A stretch of 64,000 nt of DNA. It comes from Azonexus fungiphilus. Lineage in GTDB: Bacteria > Pseudomonadota > Gammaproteobacteria > Burkholderiales > Rhodocyclaceae. A program made the position numbers and the translations under genes. Position 1 is the stretch's first letter. Each line of letters starts with the position of its first letter. This document shows positions 35,185 through 44,230 of this stretch, piece after piece. The DNA lies in contig NZ_RBXP01000015.1 of assembly GCF_003634965.1 (NCBI RefSeq), positions 248,001-312,000 of the forward strand, given 5' to 3'. The notes under the pieces were generated by a model, which was given only the letters and a program-made list of their open reading frames with translations, did no database searches and was not told the DNA's origin.

Positions 35185-35945
35185 GGCTGGGCGTGCAGGT
35201 AGATGATCTGGTAAGTCAGCGGCAGGCCGGCCGGCGTGCGCAGCGTTTCGTAGGCGGCCTCGACGCGGGCCAGCGCGGCACGGCTCATCAGGCCGCTGCG
35301 GCGGCCGTCGCCGAGCTGGTTGGCGCCGGCCGCCTTGACCGCCCGCAGCAGGCTGCGCAAATCCGGGTAATGCAGCGTTTCCGGGCGGATTTCGAGGTCG
35401 ACCGTGGACCAGCCGGCGGCATTGCTCGTGGCGCGGATCGTTTCGGCCGAGTGGAAGGCCAGCGTGTGGCGATGCTCGTCGACGCCGGCGAAGGCGTGGC
35501 GCAGCTCGTGGAAGGTGTGCGGTCCGAGCGTCGCCAGCGCCAGCCGGCCGCTGCCGCGGATCGTCCGGCGCGCCTCGCCGAGGGCGGCGGCAAGATCGCA
35601 CCACTGCAGCGCCAGGCTCGACCAGTAGAGGTCGATGCTGGCGTTGGCCAGCGGCAGTTGCTCGAGGTCGCCGGCGAGACGCCGGCAGTCGCCGTCGACG
35701 CGGCGCAGCATCGCGGTCGACAGGTCGAGGGCGAGGATTTCCGCGTCCGGCCAGTGGCCGTGCAGCAGGCCGCGGGCGTAGCCGGTGCCGCTGCCGGCGT
35801 CGAGGATGCGCGCCGGCGCCGGGGTCGCCGGCAGGGCGGCGGCGAGGTGCTGGCAGATCCGGCGCTGGACGATCGCGGCCGCGTCGTAGGTCGGCGCGGC
35901 GCGTTCGAACGACTGGCGGATCCTGGCCTTAGGCGGTCGGCTCAT
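35163..35945 (-). CDS. bioC: Malonyl-ACP O-methyltransferase
   Basis: 260 residues. RIRQSFERAAPTYDAAAIVQ is the typical BioC start; motif I ARILDAGSGTGY binds S-adenosylmethionine, with LALDLSTAMLRR and SSLALQWCD following. It methylates malonyl-ACP so that pimelate can be built by fatty acid synthase; BioH, encoded directly upstream, later removes the methyl group. Overlaps bioH by 17 nt and bioD by 22 nt. Confidence 0.94.
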   Translation of the reverse strand: MSRPPKARIRQSFERAAPTYDAAAIVQRRICQHLAAALPATPAPARILDAGSGTGYARGLLHGHWPDAEILALDLSTAMLRRVDGDCRRLAGDLEQLPLANASIDLYWSSLALQWCDLAAALGEARRTIRGSGRLALATLGPHTFHELRHAFAGVDEHRHTLAFHSAETIRATSNAAGWSTVDLEIRPETLHYPDLRSLLRAVKAAGANQLGDGRRSGLMSRAALARVEAAYETLRTPAGLPLTYQIIYLHAQPCPTPAS

Positions 35946-36651
35946 CGATAAAGCGGCGCAGTTCGGCGATGAAATCGTCGGCGCGCGACAGGAAGGGGGC
36001 GTGCGCGCAGCCGGTGAACCAGGCCGGGCGGGCGCCGGGAATCAGCGTCGCGAGCGCGCGCGCGGCGCCGGCCGGCATCAGCGGGTCGGCGTCGCCATGG
36101 ACGAGCAAGGTCGGCGCCGTCACCCGTGTCGCGTCGCTGCGCAGGTCGACGTCGCGCAGCCAGGCCAGGCCGTCGGCGAGGACCGCCGCCGGCGGCAGCG
36201 GATCGGCGAGTTCGAGGATGCGCCGGCTGACTTCCTTGGCCTGCGTGTCGCCGCGGTTGAAGCCGCCGACGAAGCGCGGCAGCATGCCGGCGGCGTCGGC
36301 GATCACGGCGGCGCTGAATTCGGCCAGCGTGGCCGGCGGCATCGCGTCCGGCCAGCCGTCGCGCTGGACGAAGGAGGCGGTGCCGGCGACCAGGACCAGG
36401 CGACCGACCTTGGCCGGATGGCGGGCGGCGACGGCGAGCGCGAGCTGGGCGCCGATCGACCAGCCGGCCAGCGTCGCGCCGTCGGGCAGACGGGCGGCGA
36501 CGGCGGCGACGGCGGCGTCGAAGTCGGATTCCGGGGCTGCCTCGCGGTAGCCGGGCAGGTCGAAAAACTGCCCGCCGAGGGCGTCGACCGTCGATTGCAG
36601 GGGGCCGCGGCCGAGGCACCAGCCGGGGAGAAAGTACAGCGGAGCGCTCAT
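35929..36651 (-). CDS. bioH: Pimeloyl-ACP methyl ester carboxylesterase
   Basis: 240 residues from the ATG at 36651. Alpha/beta hydrolase: LYFLPGWCLGRG at the start, nucleophile elbow GWSIGAQ, the acid HGDADPLMP and the catalytic His in GCAHAPFLS. The operon position between bioF and bioC supports BioH rather than another esterase. It cleaves pimeloyl-ACP methyl ester to end the elongation. Overlaps bioF by 4 nt. Confidence 0.93.
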   Translation of the reverse strand: MSAPLYFLPGWCLGRGPLQSTVDALGGQFFDLPGYREAAPESDFDAAVAAVAARLPDGATLAGWSIGAQLALAVAARHPAKVGRLVLVAGTASFVQRDGWPDAMPPATLAEFSAAVIADAAGMLPRFVGGFNRGDTQAKEVSRRILELADPLPPAAVLADGLAWLRDVDLRSDATRVTAPTLLVHGDADPLMPAGAARALATLIPGARPAWFTGCAHAPFLSRADDFIAELRRFIDEPTA

Positions 36652-37832
36652 GCGAGTTCCTTCAGCGTGGCGAGCAGGTGGTCGATGTCGTCGGCGGTGT
36701 GTGCCGCCGACAGCGAGATGCGCAGCCGGGCGCTGCCCTGCGGCACGGTCGGCGGACGGATCGCCGGCACCCACAGGTCGCGTTCCCAGAGGGCCTGGGC
36801 GAGCGCCAGCGTGGCCTGGTTGTCGCCGACGATCAGCGGCTGGATCGCCGTCGGCGAGGCCGGCAACCGCCACGGCAGACCGGCGGCACCGTCACGGAGG
36901 CGGGCGATGTTGGCGAACAGCTGGCGGCGGCGGGCGTCGCCGTCGCCGATCAGGCGCAGGCTGGCGGCGAGCGCGCAGGCCATCGCCGGCGGCGCGGCGG
37001 TGGTGAAGATGTAGCTGCGGCCGGTGTTGAGCAGGTAGTCGATGGCGGTGGCCGAGCCGGCGACGAAGGCGCCGCCGACGCCGGCGGCCTTGCCGAGGGT
37101 GCCCATGAGCAGGATGCGCGGCGCCGCCGGCAGGCCGAAATGCGCCAGGCTGCCGCGCCCCTGTGGCCCGAGCACGCCGAAGCCGTGGGCGTCGTCGATC
37201 ACCAGCCAGGCGTCGTGGCGTTCGGCCAGCGCGAACAGGCCGGGCAGCGGCGCCAGGTCGCCGTCCATGCTGAACACCGCGTCGGTGACGATCAGCTTGG
37301 TGGCGGCCGGACTGGCGGCGAGCAGGCGTTCGAGCGCCGCCAGGTCGTTGTGCGGATAACGGCGGACGTCGGCGCCGTTGGCCTTGGCCAGCTGCATCGC
37401 GTCGATCAGCGAGGCGTGGTTGAGCTTGTCGGCGAAGACCGCCGCACCGCGCCCGGCCAGCGCCGGCGTTACTGCCAGGTTGGCGAGGTAGCCGGTGGCG
37501 AAGCAGAGGGCGCGGGGAAAGCCGGTGAACGCGGCGAGTGCGTCCTCGAGCGCCTGGTGCGGCGCGAGATGGCCGGAAACCAGGTGGGCGGCGCCGCTGC
37601 CGGCGCCCCAGGCCTGTGCGCCGGCAGCCAGGGCTTGCGCCAGCGCCGGATCGCCGGCCAGGCCGAGGTAGTCGTTGCTGGCGAAATTCAGCCGCTGGCG
37701 GCCGTCGACCGTCAGCGTCCGGCCGCAGGCCGAATCGACGATGCGCCGCTGGCGCCGGCGGCCGGCCGCGGTGAATTCCTGGAGTTCGGCCTCGAGTCTG
37801 GCGTCGAGGCGGGAGGGGGCAAGCTCGGGCAT
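36648..37832 (-). CDS. bioF: 8-amino-7-oxononanoate synthase
   Basis: 394 residues, a pyridoxal-phosphate enzyme of the alpha-oxoamine synthase family. FASNDYLGLAGDP, FATGYLANLAVTPALAG, the IDDAHGFGVLGPQGRG segment and the GTLGKAAGVGGAFVAG segment with the PLP Lys are seen. It joins pimeloyl-ACP with alanine. It is followed by bioH, bioC and bioD with overlaps; 74 nt separate it from the small gene upstream. Confidence 0.96.
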   Translation of the reverse strand: MPELAPSRLDARLEAELQEFTAAGRRRQRRIVDSACGRTLTVDGRQRLNFASNDYLGLAGDPALAQALAAGAQAWGAGSGAAHLVSGHLAPHQALEDALAAFTGFPRALCFATGYLANLAVTPALAGRGAAVFADKLNHASLIDAMQLAKANGADVRRYPHNDLAALERLLAASPAATKLIVTDAVFSMDGDLAPLPGLFALAERHDAWLVIDDAHGFGVLGPQGRGSLAHFGLPAAPRILLMGTLGKAAGVGGAFVAGSATAIDYLLNTGRSYIFTTAAPPAMACALAASLRLIGDGDARRRQLFANIARLRDGAAGLPWRLPASPTAIQPLIVGDNQATLALAQALWERDLWVPAIRPPTVPQGSARLRISLSAAHTADDIDHLLATLKELA

Positions 37833-37906
37833 GGCGCCGGCGGGAGAATCCGTGAATGGGGCAAGACGCGGATTCTAACGGATTGCCGGCGCGCCGCCGG
37901 TAGGGT

Positions 37907-38098
37907 TCAGGCCGGCAGTGGCTGCAGGTTGCGCTGCGAGACGATGAAGCGCTTGCGGATGCCGCCGGCGATCACGCCTTCGACTTCCCACATCGCCAGA
38001 CCCTTGACGATGGCGACCTGTTCGATCGCGACGACTACAGCACCGATCTTGGTGCACAGATAACGGGTACCACGTTGAATCGTTGCCTTGACTTTCAT
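37907..38098 (-). CDS. Small conserved-looking basic protein of unknown function
   Basis: 63 residues, MKVKATIQRGTRYLCTKIGA then a hydrophobic VVVAIEQVAIVKG segment and a basic IRKRFIVSQRN tail. No family was recognised. The ATG has an AGGAGACGCC stretch just upstream (minus strand), a good ribosome site, and the codon use fits its neighbours, so it looks real. It lies between the glpM-like gene and bioF. A TTGACA hexamer about 70 nt upstream (38162-38167) may belong to its promoter, but no well-spaced -10 is evident. Confidence 0.6.
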   Translation of the reverse strand: MKVKATIQRGTRYLCTKIGAVVVAIEQVAIVKGLAMWEVEGVIAGGIRKRFIVSQRNLQPLPA

Positions 38099-38245
38099 GG
38101 GCGTCTCCTCGTTTCACGTCGTTGAGCGCCTATCCTAACCAAGCCGGCAGCCGGCTGCATCTGTCAAATCGTGTATAACGTTCCGCTTTTTTCGAAGCCG
38201 CCGGCCCCGTCTGCGTTCGCGCCGGCAAAATATTTTTCCGGCATC

Positions 38246-38590
38246 TCAGCCGCCGTGCAGGCGCGTCCACGCCACCAGCAGCACCGCCGCTGCGGCGACC
38301 CAGGCCAGGGTTGCGCTGATCAGCGTCGGCGCCAGCGCCAGGCGGGTGCTCAGCCAGTACACGGCGAGCAGATAGACGGCGTAGGGGATCAGCGACCACA
38401 GGCCGAACAGCGCCGTGGTGCGCAGGTCGGTCATGCCGCGTTCGGCGCCGACGATGGCGTGGGCGATCAGCGCGAAGGTCGGAAACAGCGGCACCAGGCC
38501 GGCGATGTAGAAGCTCTTCGAGCGCGAGAGCAGCGCGATGATCAGCACCGCTGCCGCGCCGAGCAGGGATTTCAGGAACAGTCCGGTCAT
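38246..38590 (-). CDS. GlpM-like membrane protein
   Basis: 114 residues with four hydrophobic helices; AVLIIALLSRSKSFYIAGLVPLFPTFALI (SKSFYIAGLVPLFPTF is the diagnostic part) matches the GlpM family of small inner-membrane proteins, first linked to alginate and glycerol metabolism in Pseudomonas. Its role here is unknown. Its start overlaps the bioA stop by 4 nt (ATGA). An inverted repeat with an A/T centre (about 38221-38242) directly follows the stop and may end the transcript. Confidence 0.78.
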   Translation of the reverse strand: MTGLFLKSLLGAAAVLIIALLSRSKSFYIAGLVPLFPTFALIAHAIVGAERGMTDLRTTALFGLWSLIPYAVYLLAVYWLSTRLALAPTLISATLAWVAAAAVLLVAWTRLHGG

Positions 38591-39927
38591 CGCAGGGCAA
38601 TCTCCAGGGCCTGCCCGGCGACCTGGCCGAGCAGCGCGATCTCGTCGTCGCCGACGACGTAGGGCGGCATCAGGTAGACGGTGTTGCCGATCGGCCGCAG
38701 CAGCGCGCCGGCGTCGAGCGCGGCGCGGTAGAAGCGGCGCGAGAAATGCGGGTCGGCGGTACTTACGTCGAAGGCGGCGATCATGCCGCGCTGACGCAGG
38801 TGGGCGACCTGCGGGTGCGCCGCCAGCGGCGCCAGGGCGGCGGTGATTTTTTGTGCTTTGCGGCGGTTGACCGTCAACGTGTCGTCGGTCGCGAAAATGT
38901 CCAGCGTCGCCAGCGCCGCCCGGCAGGCGAGCGGGTTGCCGGTGTAGGAATGCGAGTGCAGGAAGGCGCGCGCCACCGAGTCGTCGAGGAAGGCGTTGTA
39001 GATGGTGTCGCTGCACAGGACGACGGAGAGCGGCAGGTAGCCGCCGGAAATGCCTTTCGACAGGCAGATCAGGTCGGGCCGGATGTCGGCCTGCTCGTGG
39101 GCGAAGAAAGTGCCGGTGCGGCCGCAGCCGACGGCGATCTCGTCGCAGATCAGATGCACTTCGTGCCGGTCGCAGAGTTGGCGGGCGAGGCGCAGGTATT
39201 CCGGGTCGTGCATCGCCATGCCGGCGGCGCCCTGGACCAGCGGCTCGACGATCAGCGCGGCGGTGCGTTCGCCGTTCTTCTCCAGCCAGTCGGCCAGGCC
39301 GGCGGCAGCGCGGCGGGCGATGTCGGCCGGGGTTTCGCCCGTTTCCGCCAGGCGGAAGTCGGGCGAGGGCAGCACATGCGCCGCGTGGCGCACCAGCGGC
39401 GCGTAGGCGTCCTTGAAGATGGCGACGTCGGTGACCGCCAGCGCGCCGACCGTTTCGCCGTGGTAGCTGCCGGCCAGGCAGAGGAATTCGGCCTTTTCCG
39501 GGCGGCCGACGTTGCGCCAGTAATGAAAGCTCATCTTCAGCGCGATCTCGGTCGCCGAGGCGCCGTCCGAGGCGTAGAAGGCGTGGCCGAGGGCGCCACC
39601 GGTCAACGCGTTCAAACGCTCGGAAAGCTCGACCACCGGCTGGTGCGTGAAACCGGCCAGCATCACGTGCTCAAGGGTTTCCAGCTGCGCGCGCAGCGCC
39701 GCGTTGATGCGTGGCTCGGCGTGGCCGAACAGGTTGGTCCACCACGAGCTGATCCCGTCGAGGTAGCGCTTGCCGTCGAAGTCGTACAGCCATGGCCCGG
39801 CGCCACGGGCGATCGGGACCAGCGGCAGGTGCGCCGGCGACGCCTGCTCGGCGTGGTGGCGCATCTGCGTGCACGGGTGCCAGACGGCAGCCTGGCTGCG
39901 CGCCAGCCAGTCGGCGTTGGCGCTCAT
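38587..39927 (-). CDS. bioA: Adenosylmethionine-8-amino-7-oxononanoate aminotransferase
   Basis: 446 residues from the ATG at 39927. VWHPCTQM at the N-terminus is specific to BioA; YDFDGKRYLDGISSWW, SDGASATEIALKM, CDEIAVGCGRTG and SKGISGGYLPLSV with the PLP Lys are class III aminotransferase motifs. It makes DAPA with S-adenosylmethionine as amino donor. Its start overlaps the DUF2863 stop (ATGA). bioB is not in the window. Confidence 0.96.
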   Translation of the reverse strand: MSANADWLARSQAAVWHPCTQMRHHAEQASPAHLPLVPIARGAGPWLYDFDGKRYLDGISSWWTNLFGHAEPRINAALRAQLETLEHVMLAGFTHQPVVELSERLNALTGGALGHAFYASDGASATEIALKMSFHYWRNVGRPEKAEFLCLAGSYHGETVGALAVTDVAIFKDAYAPLVRHAAHVLPSPDFRLAETGETPADIARRAAAGLADWLEKNGERTAALIVEPLVQGAAGMAMHDPEYLRLARQLCDRHEVHLICDEIAVGCGRTGTFFAHEQADIRPDLICLSKGISGGYLPLSVVLCSDTIYNAFLDDSVARAFLHSHSYTGNPLACRAALATLDIFATDDTLTVNRRKAQKITAALAPLAAHPQVAHLRQRGMIAAFDVSTADPHFSRRFYRAALDAGALLRPIGNTVYLMPPYVVGDDEIALLGQVAGQALEIALR

Positions 39928-41099
39928 CAGTGCAGGTGCTGCGAGCTGCTCGACGGTTGTTCCGGCATTTCGGCGTGCACCAGTTCGCCGTCGATGTTGG
40001 GGAACATCGGCGCGCCGCAGTCGTCGCAGAACTCCATCGGGAAGTGGTGGTCGAGGAAACGCACGTCCTTGACCCCGGCTTCGCGCAGCGCGCTTTCGAT
40101 CTCGCCGGCGGCGTCGGTGCCCTCGTCCTCGCCGCCGAGCAGCGGCCAGACGATGCCGTGGTAGACGGCCTCGCCGTCCTTCGGCCCGAGGCCGACGCGG
40201 TATTCCTCCATGCGCCGGTCGTAGCAGGGGCCGATGACGGCGCGGATGGCGTCGGGCATCAGGCCGAGCGAGGTCTGCAGGAAGGCGATCGAGGCCTTCA
40301 CCGAGTACGGGCGCGAGGCGCGGTCGGCGTTGCGGCAGCCGGCGTGGTAGGCGTCCGGCAGCAGCGGCTGCCAGGCACAACCGGCGAGCAGCGGCTCGAG
40401 GCTGGGGCCGCCCTGCTTGATCCAGTCGCGCAGCGCCTCTTCCTTGCTGCCGTCCTTCTCGTTCCAGCGGAACAGTGCGCTGCCGCGCGGCACGGCGACG
40501 GCGCCGATCAGGTAACGGACGTCCGAGAGAAAGCGGTTGGTTTCTGCCATCAGGGCGCTGTCGACCGTCAGATGCTTGCCGGCCAGTGCCGCGTCGCCGA
40601 GTTCGCGGGTCAGCTGCCAGGTGTCGCAGAAGCTGCGCGGCAACTGGTCCGGGCTGAACAGGAAATCGGCCAGGGCCAGCTTGTTGCCGGCGGCGAAGAC
40701 GTGCGCACCGAGCTGCACGGCGAGTGCCTGCAGCGTGCTTTTCGGCAGCGGGCAGGCGGCGATCGAGAAACGCGACCAGGCCAGGATCGGCGCCGCGAAG
40801 AGCAGGATGTCCCAGGTCGCGCCGGCGGCCTCGACACGGCCGGTTTCGGCGCGGGCCTCGACCATGTCGGCGAGTTCGTCGTGAGCGCGCGGGTTGGCTT
40901 CGAAGAGGCGGTCGAGGGCGATATTGATGTCGTCCTCGGCACCGTTCTTGAGCAGGCTGTCGACGGTTTCGGCGAGCTGGCCTTCCCAGTAGGCGTCTTC
41001 GAGCTTGCCGCCGGACTCGGAGAGGCCGCTGGCCAGGCGCTGCAGTTCAGCCGCATCGCGCGAAAGGCGATCGCGCGCGCCGAAGCGGGTACGTTTCAT
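39927..41099 (-). CDS. DUF2863 protein of unknown function
   Basis: 390 residues, cytosolic, mixed helical. The start FGARDRLSRDAAELQRLA, VQLGAHVFAAGNKLALADFLFS in the middle and a C-terminal FCDDCGAPMFPN with a CxxC pair agree with the betaproteobacterial DUF2863 family, whose function is unknown. The His/Ser-rich tail could bind metal with the CxxC. It lies 30 nt after the ClpX-like gene and is overlapped with bioA, so it is probably cotranscribed with both. Confidence 0.8.
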   Translation of the reverse strand: MKRTRFGARDRLSRDAAELQRLASGLSESGGKLEDAYWEGQLAETVDSLLKNGAEDDINIALDRLFEANPRAHDELADMVEARAETGRVEAAGATWDILLFAAPILAWSRFSIAACPLPKSTLQALAVQLGAHVFAAGNKLALADFLFSPDQLPRSFCDTWQLTRELGDAALAGKHLTVDSALMAETNRFLSDVRYLIGAVAVPRGSALFRWNEKDGSKEEALRDWIKQGGPSLEPLLAGCAWQPLLPDAYHAGCRNADRASRPYSVKASIAFLQTSLGLMPDAIRAVIGPCYDRRMEEYRVGLGPKDGEAVYHGIVWPLLGGEDEGTDAAGEIESALREAGVKDVRFLDHHFPMEFCDDCGAPMFPNIDGELVHAEMPEQPSSSSQHLH

Positions 41100-41129
41100 G
41101 GGTGTTCCAGTTCAGGCAAAACGCGGATT

Positions 41130-42116
41130 TTACCCGTCTTGGCCGCCGCTCGTCCTGTCCGGCGGACTGAACAGCGAATGAAAGTGCACCCGGCTGCCGG
41201 CCGGGGCGTCGGGCAGGTCGTAGAGCACCGGCGTCAGCAGTTCCTCGAAAATGCCGCGCAGGCTGCGCGCGCCGACCTTGTACTCGAGCGCCAGTTCGGC
41301 GATCTGGGCGAAGACCGGCGGGTCGATCACGAGTTCGCTGCCGAGCTCGCGGAAAATCGCCTGGAACTGGCGGTAAAGGCTGTCTTCCGGAACCTGCATG
41401 ATGCGCACGAAATCCTCGCGGCCGAGTGGCGCCAGCCGGGCGATCACCGGCAGGCGGCCGGTGAATTCGGGAATCAGCCCGAAATTGAACAGGTCGGTCG
41501 GCTTGATCCGGCTGTTCAGCCGTTCGATGATCCGGCCGTCGTCGCTGTCGGCGGTGCCGATGAAGCCGTAGGAGGTATGGCTGGCGATGATCGCTTCGAG
41601 GCCGACGAAGGCGCCGCCGCAGATGAAGAGGATGCCGCGGGTATCGACGCTGACGCCGCCGGGCAGCCGGATCAGGCTGCCTTCCATGATCTTGAGCAGC
41701 GCATGCTGGACGCTGCGGCCGGCGCTGGCGCGTTCCGGCGCGTCGGGGTTGGCCAGTTTGTCGATCTCGTCGATGAAGACGATGCCGCGTCCGGCCCGCT
41801 CGGCGTCGCCGCCGGCCTGTTCGAGCAGGCGCTGGATCAGCGCTTCCAGCTCGTCGCCGACGAAGCGGGCCTGGCTCAGCGCGGTCGCGTCAGCGCTGAC
41901 GAAGGGTGTCGCCAGGCAGCGTGCCAGGGTCTGGCAGAGCAGCGTCTTGCCGGTGCCGGTCGGCCCGATCAGCAGGACGTTGCTCTTGTTCGGGCCGCTA
42001 CCGGCCAGCGCCAGCTTGTGCCGGTGGGTATAGACGGCGACGGCCAGCGTTTTCTTGGCATCGTCCTGGCCGATCACGTAGCGGTCGAGGAAGGCTTTGA
42101 TCTCGCGGGGTTTCAT
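41130..42116 (-). CDS. ClpX paralog lacking the zinc-binding domain
   Basis: 328 residues from the ATG at 42116, against about 424 in ClpX. It starts directly at the AAA+ module ([18 protein letters not shown]). Walker A GPTGTGKT (51-58), Walker B IVFIDEID (112-119), the EFTGRLP Arg finger and GARSLRGI sensor 2 are intact, so it should hydrolyse ATP. Three ClpX hallmarks are altered: the N-terminal Cys4 zinc domain is absent, the pore loop GYVG is RFVG (84-87), and the ClpP-docking IGF is YGF (183-185). It may unfold a special substrate set or act without ClpP. No clpP gene is nearby. Confidence 0.88.
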   Translation of the reverse strand: MKPREIKAFLDRYVIGQDDAKKTLAVAVYTHRHKLALAGSGPNKSNVLLIGPTGTGKTLLCQTLARCLATPFVSADATALSQARFVGDELEALIQRLLEQAGGDAERAGRGIVFIDEIDKLANPDAPERASAGRSVQHALLKIMEGSLIRLPGGVSVDTRGILFICGGAFVGLEAIIASHTSYGFIGTADSDDGRIIERLNSRIKPTDLFNFGLIPEFTGRLPVIARLAPLGREDFVRIMQVPEDSLYRQFQAIFRELGSELVIDPPVFAQIAELALEYKVGARSLRGIFEELLTPVLYDLPDAPAGSRVHFHSLFSPPDRTSGGQDG

Positions 42117-42251
42117 GGCGGCATCCGGGGCGGCAGGGAAGCCTTCAATGTAGCAGAAGCGGCGGTGCCGGCGGCCTTCCGGTAAGATTTCGCCGTTCCC
42201 CGGCGGGCTTTCCGCCGCGATAATCACTGTGTCCTGCCCGGAGTTTCCAGC

Positions 42252-43025
42252 GTGCTGATCTTCCTGTCCCCCGCCAAATCCCTCGACTACAAGACGCCGC
42301 CGCATGTCGCGACGTACAACCAGCCCACCTTCCTCGACCGCTCGCAGGCGCTGATCGAGCAGCTGCGCGCCCTGTCGCCGGCCGACATCGCCCAGCTGAT
42401 GGACCTGTCCGATCCGCTGGCGCTGCTCAACTACAACCGCTACGCCGACTGGTCCTTGCCCTTCACCCCGGACAACGCCAAGCAGGCCGTGCTCGCCTTC
42501 GACGGCGACGTCTACGATGGCCTGGCGGCAAAGACGCTCTCCGCCGCCGACCTCGACTTTGCCCAGCAGCATGTGCGTATCCTTTCCGGCCTCTACGGCA
42601 TCCTCAAGCCGCTCGACCTGATGCAGCCCTACCGGCTGGAAATGGGGACGAAGTTCAAGAACCGCGCCGGCAAGGACCTTTACGCCTTCTGGGGCGAGAC
42701 GCTGCTCGAGGCGATCAACGCCGAACTCGATGCCATGCCGCAGCCGGTCGCGGTCAACCTCGCCTCCGAGGAATATTTCAAGGCCGCCATCGGCCGCAAG
42801 TTCAAGGGCCGGCTGATCCAGCCGGTGTTCGAGGACTGGAAGAACGGCCGCTACAAGATCATCAGCTTCTTCGCCAAGCGCGCCCGCGGCCTGATGACGC
42901 GCTACGTCGTGCTCAACCGCCTGACCGACCCGGAAGGCCTGAAAGCCTTCGCCAGCGACGGCTACGCCTTCGCGCCGGAAGCCTCCGATGCGACGAGCTG
43001 GGTGTTCAGGCGGCGCCAGGATTGA
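42252..43025 (+). CDS. yaaA: Peroxide stress protein YaaA
   Basis: 257 residues from a GTG with CGGAG 8 nt upstream. [67 protein letters not shown] and the [15 protein letters not shown] end are the conserved DUF328/YaaA blocks. The protein limits free iron and DNA damage under peroxide stress. It is divergent from the ClpX-like gene, and its end overlaps the convergent thioesterase gene by 20 bp. Confidence 0.95.
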   Translation: MLIFLSPAKSLDYKTPPHVATYNQPTFLDRSQALIEQLRALSPADIAQLMDLSDPLALLNYNRYADWSLPFTPDNAKQAVLAFDGDVYDGLAAKTLSAADLDFAQQHVRILSGLYGILKPLDLMQPYRLEMGTKFKNRAGKDLYAFWGETLLEAINAELDAMPQPVAVNLASEEYFKAAIGRKFKGRLIQPVFEDWKNGRYKIISFFAKRARGLMTRYVVLNRLTDPEGLKAFASDGYAFAPEASDATSWVFRRRQD

Positions 43026-43491
43026 GCGCCTGCATCCGCCCCTCGAACTCCTTGCGCAGTTCGCGCCGCACCTGCGCCGCCTGGTAGCGGCGGATTTCCT
43101 CGGGCGTGCCCGGCGTCAGCGGCGGCACGGCGGTCGGTTTGCCGTCGGGGGCGACCGCGACCATGGTGAAGAAGCAGGAATTGGCGTGGCGGATGACCTT
43201 GGCGCGGATGTCCTCGGTGATCACCTTGACGCCGATTTCCATCGAGGTGTTGCCGGTGTAATTGACCGAGGCGAGGAAGGTGACCAGTTCGCCGACGTGG
43301 ATCGGCTGCCGGAACATCACCTGGTCGACCGACAGGGTCACCACGTATTCGCTGGCGTAGCGCGCGGCGCAGGCGTAGGCGACCTGGTCGAGGAGCTTGA
43401 GGATGGTGCCGCCGTGGACGTTGCCGGAGAAGTTGGCCATGTCCGGCGTCATCAGGACGGTCATCGCGAGCTGGTGCTGGGGGAGGTGCAT
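43006..43491 (-). CDS. Acyl-CoA thioesterase (hotdog fold, YciA/BACH-like)
   Basis: 161 residues. [37 protein letters not shown] (key part: [17 protein letters not shown]) contains the family's Asn/His/Asp active-site region; [16 protein letters not shown] and the later SCFFTMVAV complete the hotdog core. It hydrolyses acyl-CoA, with chain length preference unknown. The ATG is 28 nt after the dps terminator hairpin, so it needs its own promoter or read-through. Confidence 0.92.
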   Translation of the reverse strand: MHLPQHQLAMTVLMTPDMANFSGNVHGGTILKLLDQVAYACAARYASEYVVTLSVDQVMFRQPIHVGELVTFLASVNYTGNTSMEIGVKVITEDIRAKVIRHANSCFFTMVAVAPDGKPTAVPPLTPGTPEEIRRYQAAQVRRELRKEFEGRMQALNPGAA

Positions 43492-43518
43492 CGTCGGGGC
43501 TTTCGGGAGATGTGAAAA

Positions 43519-43540
43519 GGGCAGGATCGAAATCCTGCCC
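43519..43540 (-). terminator. Terminator downstream of dps
   Basis: A perfect 9-bp inverted repeat (GGGCAGGAT / ATCCTGCCC) with a 4-nt loop is followed on the minus strand by TTTT. It lies 40 nt beyond the dps stop, with the ACGGTCGACCGT palindrome in between. Confidence 0.85.
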
Positions 43541-43545
43541 CGGTG

Positions 43546-43557
43546 ACGGTCGACCGT
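43546..43557. repeat. ACGGTCGACCGT palindrome, copy 1
   Basis: Perfect 12-bp palindrome between the dps stop and its terminator hairpin. The same 12-mer occurs at 46572, 51603 and 56457. Confidence 0.9.
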
Positions 43558-43579
43558 GAAAATCCGGCAAAAACCGGGT

Positions 43580-44074
43580 TTATTCCTCGAGCAGGCTGCG
43601 CAGCATCCAGGCAGTCTTTTCGTGCACGTCGAGGCGCTGCGTCAGCAGGTCGGCGGTCGGCTGGTCGTCGGCTTCGCCAACCAGCGGCAGCAGCTTGCGC
43701 GCGGTGCGGGCGGTGGCTTCCTGGGCGGCGACCAGGTGGCGGACCATGTCGGTGGCCTTGGGCACGCCTTCGACTTCCTTGATCGAGGCGAGCTTGACGA
43801 ATTCCTTGTAGGTGCCGGGGGCCGGGAAACCGAGGGCGCGGATGCGCTCGGCGATCTGGTCGAGGGCGTTCCACTGCTCGGTGTACTGGCCCATGAACAT
43901 CGCGTGCAGGCTGTTGAACTGCGGGCCGGTGACGTTCCAGTGGAAGTTGTGGGTCATCAGGTACAGCGTGTAGCTGTCGGCGAGCAGGCCGGACAGGCCG
44001 GCGACGATCTTCTTGCGGTCGGCGTCGGAAATGCCGATGTCGATGCTCGGGGTCTTGGCTTTCTTGGCGGTCAT
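43580..44074 (-). CDS. dps: Dps-family ferritin (DNA protection during starvation)
   Basis: 164 residues from the ATG at 44074. A Lys-rich N-terminus (MTAKKAK) is typical of DNA-binding Dps. The ferroxidase ligands are in [16 protein letters not shown] and in the following [22 protein letters not shown] (HW, then D and E), so the site looks complete. The cage stores iron and removes peroxide. It is followed by a palindrome and a strong terminator, and a sigma-70-like promoter lies about 120 nt upstream. Confidence 0.96.
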   Translation of the reverse strand: MTAKKAKTPSIDIGISDADRKKIVAGLSGLLADSYTLYLMTHNFHWNVTGPQFNSLHAMFMGQYTEQWNALDQIAERIRALGFPAPGTYKEFVKLASIKEVEGVPKATDMVRHLVAAQEATARTARKLLPLVGEADDQPTADLLTQRLDVHEKTAWMLRSLLEE

Positions 44075-44190
44075 GACGGTTCTCCTAGGTGGTTGCGGCG
44101 GGTTGGGCGTGACCGGCGGCGGCGCTGGCAAAACGCGGCTGGCCGTTTCCGGGCGAATCCTGCGTGGGCAAGGGTTTTACGTCTTGAGCC

Positions 44191-44220
44191 ACTATAGCGC
44201 AATCGCCACGGGGCGGCCAA
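44191..44220 (-). promoter_or_regulatory. Candidate sigma-70 promoter of dps
   Basis: On the minus strand TTGGCC (44220-44215) and TATAGT (44196-44191) are separated by 18 nt. The region lies between the PIN gene end and the dps start and leaves a leader of about 110 nt. An OxyR site was not identified. Confidence 0.5.
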
Positions 44221-44230
44221 TTGACCATGA

